DNA of 64,000 nt from Anoplolepis gracilipes (Eukaryota > Arthropoda > Insecta > Hymenoptera > Formicidae), in the NCBI RefSeq assembly GCF_047496725.1, contig NC_132974.1, positions 6,500,001-6,564,000 on the forward strand, in the 5' to 3' direction. Positions within the stretch are counted from its first letter, which is position 1. Each line of letters begins with the position of its first letter. This document shows positions 11,878 through 23,698 of the stretch, one piece after another. The notes beneath the pieces are model-generated. The model searched no databases. It saw only the letters and a list, made by a program, of their open reading frames with translations, and was not told the DNA's origin. A program made the position numbers and the translations under genes.

Positions 11878-14248
11878 TTATCTCCGTCTCTCTATTTTTT
11901 CCTCTCTCGATCTTTGTCTCTCCGCGCTTCCGTAGCTTCTCCCGATCTTTCCGTTCTCTATCTCCTTTATCGCTGTCTTCGGATGCGCACGATCAATTCG
12001 CTAATCACTTTCTTCTTTGCAACCCCGCTTCTACTCGTTCGGCTCTCGGTCTTCTTGCACTCTTCTGCTCTTCCACTTCTGCTTTGCTCGTCTTATTCTG
12101 CTTCTTCCGCTTTGTCCAGTCTTCCTCTCCTGCGCGGGAATCTCTCGCTGCAACGCGTCTCCCGCTCGAAGCTGCAATCCAGAACAAGAAAATACATTTT
12201 TTTTTTGCGTTATTCGAAAAAAATATCACGGGCAACAAACATATTTAACATGAACACGATTAATTTAATTTCTCAACTTCAGGCAACTGTTTCACACGTT
12301 TTTCTCATGATCGGCAAAAAGTCGCAAAATATTAATTAAATACTTTTTAAATATTCAATCAGTCGAAAGCTCACAATATTCACTACGAGATTCTCGGATC
12401 TCGTTATAATAACTAAATATAAATGTCCTGACAGATTTGGTATATAAGAAGACAACGTCATTTAAACATTGATTTTTATCGGATTGCGTACAACCAGCAG
12501 TCGCAGTGAGAAAATATCGAGTGCCGAATAACGAACACGATATAAATCGAATTAAATAGAAGAAATGTGATAAAATTTCGCGATATCAAAAAAGATATTA
12601 TCCTCGAAATTTTGCAATCTTACGACGAGGTAATGTTATTAAACGCAATTCTCTTTCGACTGACGTTTATGAAGGGTTACACTTCCGGCCGCGACACAAA
12701 CAATAATTTCAACCAGCACTGTCAGAAGCACGCACTAATTACGCGACATGGTAAATTTTGTCCGTTTGACACATCCAATTCTCGTGTCGATAACATTTAA
12801 CATTATACAAATTCATGTCCTCCTTTTCGCGATACAGACTCTCGTTAACGTGAATTTTTCAATTAGTTTTTGCATTTTAGGAAAATCGGTCGGCACGAAA
12901 GCGCGAGTGTCTTTTGCCGTCGCGTGGAGTTCATCACTGATAACACGAAAAAGATAAGACATACACGATGTAAAGATGCAGGATTGACATAAAGAAGTGA
13001 AAATGGTTAATTTTGACAATAATGTCTTAAGAAATTAAATGTTTATTTACAGGAAGGAGTATAAAATAAACGTAATAAATAACAAATCAAAGCACAGGAT
13101 AAATAGGATCAAAATAAATGTTTGGAGCACTCTGAATAGTCTCATAGGAGGTCTCATGTGAGGTACGATATGATTTATAATTTAACGTAACATCACTGCG
13201 CGAGTAATAATCGCGATGTCTCACTATGATGTCTCACTATCGTTCACACGTACAATTACATTTGTATTTTTATGCCAATCTCTCATGGTTTTTTTGTTTG
13301 TTTTTTTCATAGAATTGAAAATTTGTCAGTTCTCCGCCGAATCGCTCTCCCTCCCGAATTATTCCGCAACACGCGCGAACGCATTTTCTTTTCGCGGAAA
13401 CTGTCGCTAATCAATGAAAAGGGTTGACACAATGTCAATGAAATGCCAAATAATATGTTGCGACATATGCCAGGCTTACGCGACGTGACGAGCATTGTCG
13501 CTCGCTTGTTGAATTAACGATTCGAAATGATCACGCGCGGATATTCGCATAATTGCTAACTCGTTTACTCGCGACATGGCGACTCGTTACGTTTATTGTT
13601 TGCCGTGTAATTCCGCGATCACGAATATTATTAAGATAGTTATTTCTCGTGACGGTTTGTGCGACGGATTTGACAACAATAATGGAGATCTCCTTTCTGT
13701 TATTTTCTTTCTTTTTTCCCGTCATTTCGTTCTCGCATCTCTGCGATCTTACCGAAGCACATCGTATCACTACCGGGAATCGAGACGGGATCGAAGCGTG
13801 TGCGATTGCGACGAAACACTGTTGAGACGGCGACGATGACGTACCGGGCATGTCAGAATTCGGAAGAGGATAGGAGGGGGTGGGTCAGTGGTGGTCTCGT
13901 TGGCCGAAAGTGGGGAAAACTGGCTAAAATGACACGAGAAAGAAGAAGAAAGTAGACGAGAGTAGATGCATCGTCGATAAGGTTTACTAATCGAGCCTCG
14001 GTCGCAGAGTCGTACGTTCACACAAGTCGAGTCGAGGCGAGGCACAAGATTATACAAGATAAAATAATTCCGGAGAGAAATAGTCCGGAAGGATCCCTTA
14101 CTGAGAGAGATCCAAGAGTAAGTTGACAAAGCGATGCGGTCGACGATATTTGGTAATGCGCGTAATACGTAAATCGTTGCACCTCGGGTCCGGCTGCTCG
14201 CGACCTTCGTGCACGGTATCGGCCAAGACACTGTTCTTCCTCTTCGGA

Positions 14249-14314
14249 GGACGACGACGGTAACGACAACGAAGACGACGATGACTACTACGACGACGAC
14301 GACGACGACGACGT
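14249..14314. repeat. (ACG)n-rich tract
   Basis: ACGACGACGGTAACGACAAC... an imperfect trinucleotide array in the large intron. Confidence 0.8.
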
Positions 14315-16137
14315 ACGACGGGGGAAAAAGCTCTCTCCTCTTCCGCGTTCGAGTCCTTGACGGAGGAGGAACCGAAACTGACTCGGGTCTGCGGCTCGCG
14401 AGAAACGCTAAGTCCTTCTCCGTCGAGGGCCGGTGGTGGCGCGCTTCTCAGACCGCGTGCGTCTGACTAAAAGCCACCCCCTCGTGCCTTAAAGAACGCG
14501 TGTTCGGGTAGGGGCGTTGTCTTAGGTGGTGCGCGGCCGCGAAATTTCTGGCCACCTCGGGGCGCCTTCGCCGTACGCCGTTTCTTCACCGCGGCGATCT
14601 CGCACGCGGGTCCGACGGGCCCGGGCGCGGGCCCAGGTTACCGTGGACCGACTCGTGACCCCGGCCGCGTCCACCCACGACGAAAATCTACCTCCGTGAG
14701 GACGAAAAACTGAGGCCGCCGAAGGACAGGAGTTTTCAAGCTACCCCTCTTTTCCTTTGCCCCCACCAGACACGACGTCGAGGCGCGCGCTCTATCTCCC
14801 CCTTTTCCTCAAACTCTCCTCTCTCTTCACCCCTCGCCCAGATGGGTGGGTGGGGGTTTCTCCGCCGCCGACTCCGCCGACTCCGCCGACGCCTCGTACG
14901 GGGGTAGCGTCGTAAGGGGTGAGAGAAAGAGAGTGGGGCCGCTCTCCGTCTTCGTTTCGCCAGGCCAAGAAAACCTTCCCGGCAGGAGGGAAGGAAACGG
15001 TCGTAAGAACCGATTATCTATCCCTGTCTATCTCGATCGCTATCTTACACTTCGCGGTTACGTTCCGGCGCACGTAAGTACGCGAGGCCGGTACGAGCTC
15101 TTGGACCGAGGCAGCTCTTTTTGTTAAGGGTACGTCCTTGAAAACTTTTCCTTCCTTCGTCGCGGATCATCTCCATCACGTAAACTCACTTGGTCCTTCT
15201 CTTTTCGTCAATTCAACTCCCACGCGGATTAAAGGATTCTCACATTTACCGAGATATACATATATATATATCAATGCCGACGTAAGCATGCGAACGCCAC
15301 GAATCGGGGTATTCGACTGACGAAAAATTGTAGGGGGCTTCTGCAAGGGGGTGTAACAGTCTGAGGTATGAATAAAAAGAAGGGGGACCGTCGTATAAAA
15401 ATGGCCTCCTCCCTCATGTCCCGTATGGCAACATACGCGTGACTAACTATGTGGGGGAGTGGGGCAGGCTTTTTTTTTATCCTTCTTTTACGGATCATGC
15501 CCGAGTTACGTAGTTCGCGACTCGCGTCGATGCAACGCGCCAAGTTTGCCCTCGCGACTCGGTGACAATTAAGTCGATTGAGCGCCGCGGATCCATTGAT
15601 CGAGCCGAGAAAGCCGGATTCAAATGTATCAAGTCGATCTGGCCTATCCGTCATTCTAGCCTCCCTTGCGTTTTGAAAGTCAAATCGCGATTTAAACATG
15701 GATCATCGACCTTGCGGAGGACGTCGACTTTCCAGTGGACGCGCTGATGCTCATTTCACGGCGGAGGGTGGTCGATGGTGGTCATCCTGCTCGTCTTACG
15801 CACCCTCACTCGCCAAAGTAGACAACCAAGCCACCCACCCACCCACCCCTTCCTACCCTTCTTCTCCCTCCTTTCGAGCTCTCGTCTAATGTATCTACCC
15901 CACCATCGCATTAGGCTCCTATTCCTCCCTTCTCCGCCAACGTCTTTTCCCTCCCTGCACGCTCCTTCGGCTGTCCTTCTCCTGCCGATGTTTTCCCTTG
16001 TCTAGCCTCGCGTACGCCAGTCAACATCCTTTTCTCTCCCTTCTTTCCCACTCTTTTTCAGCCGCCTCGTCTCGCACCCCCCCTACGAACATGACGACCC
16101 CCCACGCGCTGCTTTTTTACGCTGGCCTCGTCCTTTT

Positions 16138-16160
16138 TTCCACGTGGTATACACGTGGAA
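16138..16160. promoter_or_regulatory. Paired canonical E-boxes within an inverted repeat
   Basis: CACGTG occurs at 16141-16146 and 16152-16157, with centres 11 bp apart (one helical turn), inside arms TTCCACGT/ACGTGGAA. Tandem CACGTG sites at this spacing suit cooperative bHLH dimers (CLOCK/CYCLE- or Max-type). The sequence is clear; the function is inferred. Confidence 0.3.
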
Positions 16161-17616
16161 GTATGAGTCCAGAGGGTGGGGAGGCGCGACCCCTTTTTTT
16201 TCTTCACCCTGCCCCTAGCATCCGCGCAAGTGAATCCCGCTGGTCGTCCGAGACGACGCAACAACGCGTCCACCCTTCCAACCCTCTCTCTCTCTCTCTC
16301 TCTTTTCCTTCTCTCAACTAGAAGGGTAGCGACGATAAGAAACGACGAGCAAAGAAAAGAGCGTCACGTAGCGTAGCGTCGCGACGCGTCCGGTCGCATC
16401 CCTCCACCCACATCGTGTCGACCCTATCCGCGTTTCCTCCAACGCGCGTGCGACGAGGGTGGTGGACTGTCGTGCGAAAAAAGTTAGCCAATGGTTCGGC
16501 CGTTCGGCCGATGGTGGAAAAATTGAGTGACCTTCGTCGCACGTGCGATACCACGCGTACAATAACTTTCTTTGTCGCGGTGCGATGGACCGTCGAAAAA
16601 TGTTTCCCGCTCCTTAAAGAGATATACTACGATGACCGGATATATGACGAGATCGATTATTTTGATGTATAGGTCGTTTCGTTGCACATATATGTATATG
16701 TTTAAGCAGAACTAGAAAGCGACAGCGAGTTGAAAATATTTTTGTTATCAGTTTAACTTCAACTATATTATTTATAGCAGGGTAATCTTTTTTTTTGAAA
16801 TTAATTCAGGTACAAGTGTCTTTTTATTTTTGTAAAAAATGAAGTAAATTTTCAATTGTTTAATAATATTAAAATAAAACAGATTTAACGTACGATATGA
16901 TTTGTTAAGAAACGTCTTCAAAATACATAAAAAAATATATAATAAAAAAAAATATTTATGAGAAGAAATGTTCGAGATTAGCTCTAAATATCTACTAATC
17001 GCTACGAGAAATTTGACAAGATTTCTCAAGTACAGAAATATCCAGTTGATCGGACGTCAGCGGAAGGCATGTATAGGACGCAAAGTAACGCATTTCCGAC
17101 ACGAGGGTCCTCGGCCACGAAAGTGGCCGGGGAACGATCGCGATCGAACTTCCGTTCGCGGCAGGCTGCCGCCGTGGTAAGAATTTTCGACACTGCTCGT
17201 ATGCGGGTGGAGAGAAAGAGAGAGGGACTGGCTTGTTGTATACGCGCGCGCGCGCGAGTGTGTTCCTCCGAAAATAAGTACGTAGAACGCATTGGGCAAT
17301 CGAGGCTCACTTTAAATTACAAATGAAGCGGCCGGCCCGATGCCGGCGTACGCGAGGATAAAAACAGGTGAGAATCGAGCCTTTGCGCTCGGTTTATCGG
17401 GTGGGTGGATTGTCAGGTATACGTGCGTGTGCTGCACGTGCGTATGTACGTTTCGTACGTACGCGGCATTTTAGATCTCAATCCCGATCCCGATTCCCCC
17501 TTGATCCCGATCGGCAGCTGGACTTGAAGAACCGACTAACGGACGTACAGACCGCGAGTACTTGGCATGTACGAAAGTTGTTGCACGTGCACTTGCAACT
17601 TTGACGGCCAGTTGTG

Positions 17617-17659
17617 CCGGCGCGGCGCGGCGCGGCGCGGCGCGGTGCGGCGCGGCGCG
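17617..17659. repeat. (GGCGC)n pentamer array
   Basis: About eight copies of CGGCG/GGCGC, one with a T. Pure G+C, able to form structured DNA. Confidence 0.9.
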
Positions 17660-19563
17660 ATGCTTTGAGAATCGAGCCGATCGACTACCCCGATAGGACG
17701 TATGCCTCTGCGTAGGAAGACATTTGTCTTCTGGGCTTGATCCTACCTACTTTAAATTGTCCGCCTTCTTCTTCTTCGCAAAAGTGCCGGCGGCGGGGGA
17801 GTGCACGAAAATGTGTCGACGAAGATGGTTGTCAGATGGTGAAATAAGCGCCGAGATATTTGTAACCCTCGTGTCTTATATGCGTTTTTCGAATTTTCCG
17901 GCCAGCGATAAGACTAATATTCTAATTTGATTCTTGAAATTCTTGTATTTGAATTAAAAAAAAAGAGTTTTTGATTAGTCAATTTTTGATTACTCATTGA
18001 TCAGATTTTCAAAACAGTTAGAGACTGAAAATGAAAAAAAAAAGAAGCATACAATACGTATAATTCAATATCGATAATTTTAGTTAAACAGAAATAATTA
18101 TTTTATATGACTGATTATGTATAAATGCACTTTTAACTTTCAATGTGTCTGTCACGCAAAAAGATTTATAGAACAATAATTTATTCGAATTACTTTGTTG
18201 CAGGAATTTATTTTGCTGCTCGTGTGTAGTAGCCCTGTCTCAACCCCTCATCGTAAAACTACCCCGTGGCGAGGTGACGTCTGGCGGCGAAATAAGGAAC
18301 GAGGGAATGAACGAGTAGAGAAAAGGGTGAGTCGTTTTAAGGTTTTTGTCCGTGCTAACCTCGGTAAAATATCGATCAGGACGAAGGGGCGATAACACGA
18401 TAAATGCGAGTAGATGTGATATATGCATTCATTCAAAGATATAAATGATGTATTATTGTATGTATAATAAAATAAAAATTAAGTACATATGGAAAAATTT
18501 GAAAAAGATATATAAAAATAATCTATAAAAAATAAAAAAAAATTATAGAAAATGTCTTTTTAAAATAATTTTTAAGAATATATATTTTTTTATATTTTTA
18601 TATTTTTATATTCTTTAGAAGAAAATCAATTAATATTCGTATGAATTAAATAACGTAAAATACAATACCTTGGAGCAATAAAACTAGCACATTTTTTGTC
18701 GCAAAATAAATTTGAAAATTTAGCAAGTAAAGAAAAAGGACATTTGTTTTTCTACGGTAATAAAAGCGCCACGTCAGACAATTGAACTCACCGAGCAATG
18801 TTACATCGATTTCAATCCTTGGCCACCTCACGCCCGTTATCACATTATAATGGTGAATACGTCGCAATAGGAACGAGGAGACACACTATTTTATTCGGCG
18901 GGAAATGAGATTAAGATCGTCGCGACGGTCGCGATTCGGCGAATCGGTGGAACGTGCAGCACGCGAGCCATCGAAACTGACGGCCCGGATTAAGAATTCT
19001 AACGGTAGGAGTAGCCGGTCGGCAGTAGGATGAAATGAGCGACGCGTCCGGCGCATTACGCAATGAAAGAAACAAATGAAGCTTAATAGAAAAACTGCCC
19101 GCGCTAGAAAAACCCATTCTGTCGTGCACTTAGTACAGCTGCGTCAGAAAGTGCATCCGCAAGTGCATCGGCCGTTCGTTTTCCCCTCGTTGTTGCGCGA
19201 GATGCACATTTTGCAAAAGTCTTTGCTGGCGATAAGTTAATAACGCAATTTGGCGTGTATGAAAAAATTTCGCGTTACATTAAATGCAACAATTTAAATT
19301 CAAATAAATGTTAATGGAAAAAAATATGCGCGGTTATACATATACATCCTATCGTTTCACGGAAAATTTGCGCGCGCGACGTTCTTTCAATTAACGATGC
19401 ATCGAACACGGAAGCGAGGTCATCGATGCATTGGAATCGTGGCGAGTCAGCGATCCGAAAAACTGAACGGGCGGCAGCGAGACACCTCATGAATTTTTCA
19501 AGTTCATTCGGACGGACAGCTAATTAACCGTAGTAATCGAGCAAACGTGTAGAATCGACTCAC

Positions 19564-19590
19564 CACTGTCCAGTGTACTTTGTTCCGGTT
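19564..19590 (-). CDS. Candidate 27-nt microexon of the Q-rich gene
   Basis: On the minus strand an AG acceptor (AAATCAAATTTAG) is followed by 27 nt and then a strong donor, GTGAGTCG. Entered in phase 1 it reads (x)PEQSTLDS(G). Its trailing single G combines with the first two bases of the large exon (GC) to give glycine, so the join reads EQSTLDS-G-LKISDATAALDLRAQ with no frame break. The assignment rests on splice sites, phase and peptide plausibility only. The acceptor's pyrimidine tract is poor. Joining it would give an intron of about 9.2 kb. Confidence 0.4.
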
Positions 19591-20232
19591 CTAAATTTGA
19601 TTTACATTAAATATGAGAACGCGCTCGTCGGACAAGCGAGCGTGCGTGCATACGCATATCGTCGCATTAAATATAACCAAACGCAGCAAACGCGCGTAAT
19701 GAATCAAATTATTTCGGACCGCGGCGCGGTTGAGGGGGAATAATTTAGCCGCGTGAAAAGGATAAAAGCGCGTAAAAAGAATGAATTGCAGATTCGTCGA
19801 ACAAACGTATGTAAACGCGGTATTTGGATACAGCCGGTCGATATCCGAGGTCGATTCCGGATAATTTGGGATGTCAAATATCGCGTCGCAAGATCAAAGG
19901 CGCGTGTTGCGTGTGCGTGAGCGTGTCGAAGCGTCACGACACGGACGCGGAACGCGTCGTATGCATTTTTCCCGACTGTACCACCACCGTCGTCTGCGGC
20001 TGTGTCAATAGGAGCCAATCTAAGTACATATGCACACACAGACGTAATGCAGCTCGCCGCACACTGCGACTCGTGATGCAATCGTGTGCCTCGTGCCTCG
20101 CGCAGTTTCGACATTCTCTTTGCCCCGCGCTATGCGCAAAGTGCGGCAACAAATACCGCGATCGGATGCGATCGATCGATCCTATCGGTTTGCGCACCTG
20201 AAATTTTAACCTCGGAGCAAACCCGAGGCTCG

Positions 20233-20328
20233 ACCTCGGCCTCGGCCTCGGCCTCGGCCTCTGCCTCTGCCTCTGTCTCTGCCTCTGCCTCTGCCTCTGC
20301 CTCTGCCTCGGTCTCAGCCACGGCCTCG
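20233..20328. repeat. (GCCTCG/GCCTCT)n hexamer array
   Basis: About 16 hexamers in blocks: GCCTCG, then GCCTCT, then back to GCCTCG. The minus strand would encode alternating Ala-Glu and the plus strand Ser-Ala; no splice or start signal supports either. Confidence 0.9.
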
Positions 20329-20576
20329 GGCGTCCAGAATCATGTCTCGAGAACCCCGCATAAAGATGATCCGAGTACCAAGTGTATCTATCATTTTTTG
20401 CATTTTTCTGAGACTTTGTACGAACCACGAAAGCGAGATAAGATAAGCGTGCGCGAATCCAGGATCAAGGTGAAGGAGATAGCGCGATGACTTCGGGCGG
20501 CATCGCGACAGTTGTTTCGGAAAAAAATCACGCGTCTCGCGTTATCGGAAAAATAAACTGCGCGTACCATTCTTAC

Positions 20577-20610
20577 CAGCGAATGTAAAATCCACGTTGG
20601 CATTTTGAGG
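20577..20610 (-). CDS. Candidate short upstream exon of the Q-rich gene
   Basis: The minus strand reads PQNANVDFTFA and ends GCT-G at the donor GTAAGA. The leftover G plus the first AA of the 27-nt candidate exon gives GAA (Glu), so the chain NVDFTFA-E-PEQSTLDS-G-LKISD stays open across both joins. The proposed 5' edge uses the acceptor GCGGTTTCCAAG. The frame is open for a further ~57 codons upstream, so the true exon may be longer. The chance of two consecutive phase matches is about 1 in 9, so this is suggestive, not proven. Confidence 0.35.
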
Positions 20611-21390
20611 CTTGGAAACCGCGCGCCAGAAATACCCATCTTTCTCGCGAAAAGATAACGTAATTAGATTAGATTTAATTTTTAAAAGTGCCGATTTTAC
20701 TGAATCACGGTTGTAAGTACTCGTAGTCACGTGGAACGTTTGAAAGGATAATTGTCTTTCATTATTCGCAAATCTTTTCAAGTTCGTAATTTTACGTTAA
20801 AAGTGACGAAAGAACGAAATGATTTATTAGATAATGTGAAATGCGCACGATGCAATAACGTGGCTGCGATGAAAATACCAAGATAAAATTTATCGCGCAT
20901 TAGTCTGTATCATTGAAATGTGATGGTGAGAAACAGAATCTTTTCTTTCTTAATGATTTCGGATAAGCAAATTATAAATATAACCAACTAATCTCGATTA
21001 TTTTGTAACAAAGCTGTCGGGCGTGACGATGGCGAGATGCGGCGAATCATGAAAGATGGCAGACGCCGGTCGATGATTGTGAATATTTTTGCCCGCGCGC
21101 ACAATCAGTATTTTCCGTCTCGTATATTTGCCGTAAAGTACGAGGGGGCCAACCAGGGGGTGGAAGGGAGAGAGCGGCGGAATATATACATAGAAAGGCC
21201 GTTAATCAAAGCGACAGCGAGCTCCGGTCCGGGATACCTGGCTGGAGTAGCGAACGGCGAGTTTTGCCATTTTTGGGGGGGAAAATTTTCCGTGGAAATC
21301 ATTGACGTCGCCCGGGTCATCGACGAGCTCTACCCGGCGGACCGAACAGCTACACGTACACGGACACATAGGCACGCACGTGTATGTGTA

Positions 21391-21409
21391 TACGCGCGCG
21401 CGCGCGCGC

Positions 21410-21459
<50 letters not shown>
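21391..21459. repeat. (CG)n(TG)n alternating purine-pyrimidine tract
   Basis: CGCGCGCG (about 20 bp) passes through TATATG into about 45 bp of TG. Strictly alternating, so a potential Z-DNA segment, 85 bp before the CCAAT/Pho cluster. Confidence 0.95.
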
Positions 21460-21461
<2 letters not shown>

Positions 21462-21543
21462 CAGAGTACACAACGTGGGAGGCCTGTGTCTCGTATATAT
21501 CGGGGTGGTAGTTCCCGCAGAGAACGGCGTGCGACGGCCTCCC

Positions 21544-21633
21544 ATTGGCCTCCCATTGGCCGGTCCGGGGGTGGCTCGCTGCAGTCATCGATTCAGGCAG
21601 TCATTGGCTGACTCGGCCCCGGCCGCCATTTTG
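21544..21633. promoter_or_regulatory. Triple CCAAT box plus Pho/YY1 motif
   Basis: ATTGG (reverse CCAAT) occurs at 21544-21548, 21555-21559 and 21603-21607, the first two as an exact 11-bp tandem (CCCATTGGCCT). GGCCGCCATTTTG, a full match to the Pleiohomeotic/YY1 consensus, lies at 21621-21633. NF-Y sites followed at short range by a YY1 site are typical of TATA-less housekeeping promoters. Read on the minus strand the YY1 site contains AAAATGGCGGCC, a short frame MAAGAESANDCLNR. No gene can be tied to it securely; the candidate exon at 20577-20610 lies about 1 kb away on the minus-strand side. Confidence 0.4.
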
Positions 21634-23421
21634 AATGACTCCGGGATCAATACGCGGGGTGCGGAAAAAAAGTGCATGCAGGCCCACCACCGCCGTCGCC
21701 TTCCCCCCAGGTTCCCTCGGCCGTATCTCACGGCCGTTCTATCTCGGTTCGCACGCCACCCCGCCACCCCGCCGTTCACCCTCGCTCTCTATCTATCGCC
21801 AGTTCATGCAACCACCGACACCGTTGCACCACCCTCCTCTTTCCACCCAGGGGCACCCTAACGCCTTTCCGCCGCCGACTATACCACCGCCCGTCTCTTC
21901 TCCCTCTCCCCGCTACGCCCTGTCGTTACCGCTCTTCCTCCGATGGCATCCCCGGCGCAACAACGCTAACCATCGACGACCCAGCCGAAGGGGGTGATCG
22001 GGGGGGCCGTTCACATGTATACGCGCACGGAGGAAGGTATACATGCATACACGTACAGCGTGTTCGCGCGTTCGAAAATCATCGAAAAAATGCTCGGCGA
22101 AAGCGGGGTTGCCGGTATTCCGCCGTGGCGCCGCCGCCACCACCGCTGCCGCTCCCGGCCATCGCTACCGCGTTCCACCGTCATTTCTTCTCCTCCCTCT
22201 CCCTCAGCCCCCCGCTTTACATCCACAGTATATGCAATTCTCTCTCGCTTTCTCGCGTACGCGTTGTTACGTTGCACGCTACGTTTTCAACACAGGCCAA
22301 CTCGTCGGGAAATAGGAAATTTGAAATCGAAGCTTCGCTCCGCCGAGCCCACCCTCGTCCCTCTTTCTCCCGCATCACCCTTGATCATCGGTGGAGCTCC
22401 CGGGCCTGGCACCGGACCCGGGGGTGCGTCATCGAACTCGGGAAATGGAATGACTCCGCGTACTACCGCGCGTTCTTTGTCTGAGGATTATCGCGAGTCT
22501 CGCCTTTTTTCCCCCCATATTTTTTTCCCGTTTTTTTTTTCTTTTCTTTTCAACACAAAACGAGAGAAGAATTTCCGCTGCTCGACATTGTTAATATTTC
22601 TTGAAAACATTGCAAATAATACGTTTTGACGAAATAAATATATGATTTAAATTGCATGCGATAAATAAGCAGCGAATGCAACGACTTGAATGATTATATA
22701 TGCGATAGGAGGAATTAGACGCGAATTATAAAAAGACAGAAAATTATCGAAACGTATGATTTAATAAAATGATGATTATGAGAAACGTAAAAGGTAGCAT
22801 TGCCATATTATTGATCAATTTATTTATATATCTATACATCAATACATTTGTATGAAGTAGTAATTTTTATGATGAAGAGATAAATCGTGCTATAAGCATT
22901 TGAAATTAAGCTTTTATTATCGCGGGAAACTTGTTTCAAGTCTGTTTGAAGTTCACTTTCCGACAGGCCGGACATCAAGTCGTTGCAAGCTACTTAATAA
23001 TCCGCGAATTATAATGGTAATATGCATAACAGCGATTCTACCGGGTAACAGTAGTCATTACGGTAGTCGCTATTATTACGGGCACTTTCGCGTTTAACTG
23101 TTTTACCGTAATAAGCTGCGGTCGTTTAGAGTAAGAGAAAGAGAGAGAGAGAGAGAACGAAGCTGGCAATAGTATAGACAAGTCGCGGCCGGCGCGAAAG
23201 TATGCATTACGCTGGCTTGTAAGTTTTATAGCGACCGTTGTTAGGTGGTGCCGCGCGCGAGGTCTGTCATTACGCAGTAACTTGTAAAACAGTTGCCTTT
23301 AGACGTAATATTATATATTGAAAGTTGAAGAGCCGAAAATTGATCGTTCCGTTTTAGAAGATCTGCTCCGAGCCGCTAAAACCACACGACAGAGATCATG
23401 AAGAACAAGTCGCGCCCCTCT

Positions 23422-23461
23422 TCTTTCTCGCTCGATTCATCGATGAATCGAGCGAGAAAGA
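23422..23461. repeat. 40-bp perfect palindrome
   Basis: TCTTTCTCGCTCGATTCATC is followed immediately by its exact reverse complement, centred on ATCGAT at 23441/23442, with no spacer. It lies outside any simple repeat. A perfect 20-bp arm is not expected by chance in 64 kb. Confidence 0.9.
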
Positions 23462-23651
23462 GTATTCGCTCGAGAGGATCTCCTGCTGCTCATTTCGAAG
23501 CTTCTCTCCGGACATGGCAACCATCCCTCTCGTCCCCCCCCCCTCCCCCCTTTCCCTCCTTCCTCCCTCTCGAGCGACTTGGAGGGTTGGGATTTCGCGT
23601 TAGAATAGAGAAAGAAAAGTGTATACAAGGCATGCCATGCAAAGATCGATA

Positions 23652-23698
23652 TTCAGTTAGTTGGTGTGGTACTTACGTTTGGAACCGAACTAACTGAA
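23652..23698. repeat. Inverted repeat TTCAGTTAGTT with embedded splice-like signals
   Basis: Perfect 11-bp arms, TTCAGTTAGTT at 23652-23662 and its complement at 23688-23698. On the minus strand the segment also shows TTGTTTCAG, 17 nt, then GTAAGT. Confidence 0.5.

Larger units (their letters stand above)
10353..19563. other. Presumed long intron or 5' region of the Q-rich gene
   Basis: Contains a CpG-rich promoter-like stretch (10,350-10,800), G/T-rich TGTGTG segments (10,960-11,030 and 11,310-11,340), the compound CT array, a GC-rich segment (14,200-15,130) and AT-rich DNA (16,680-19,000). No exon was recognised. An alternative start within 10,353-10,800 cannot be excluded. Confidence 0.35.

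Noticed and set aside
14018..14266. Minus-strand frame LSLPSSSSEEEEQCLGRYRARR
   Set aside because: No ATG, a stop just upstream and no good acceptor; the acidic/Ser look comes from the adjacent ACG array.
18787..18867. Minus-strand RRIHHYNVITGVRWPRIEID before a GTGAGT
   Set aside because: Good donor but no clear acceptor and no frame link to another candidate exon.
21037..21861. 274-codon plus-strand open frame
   Set aside because: The middle is the translated CG/TG repeat and the rest is compositional CpG-rich DNA with no domain and no splice logic.
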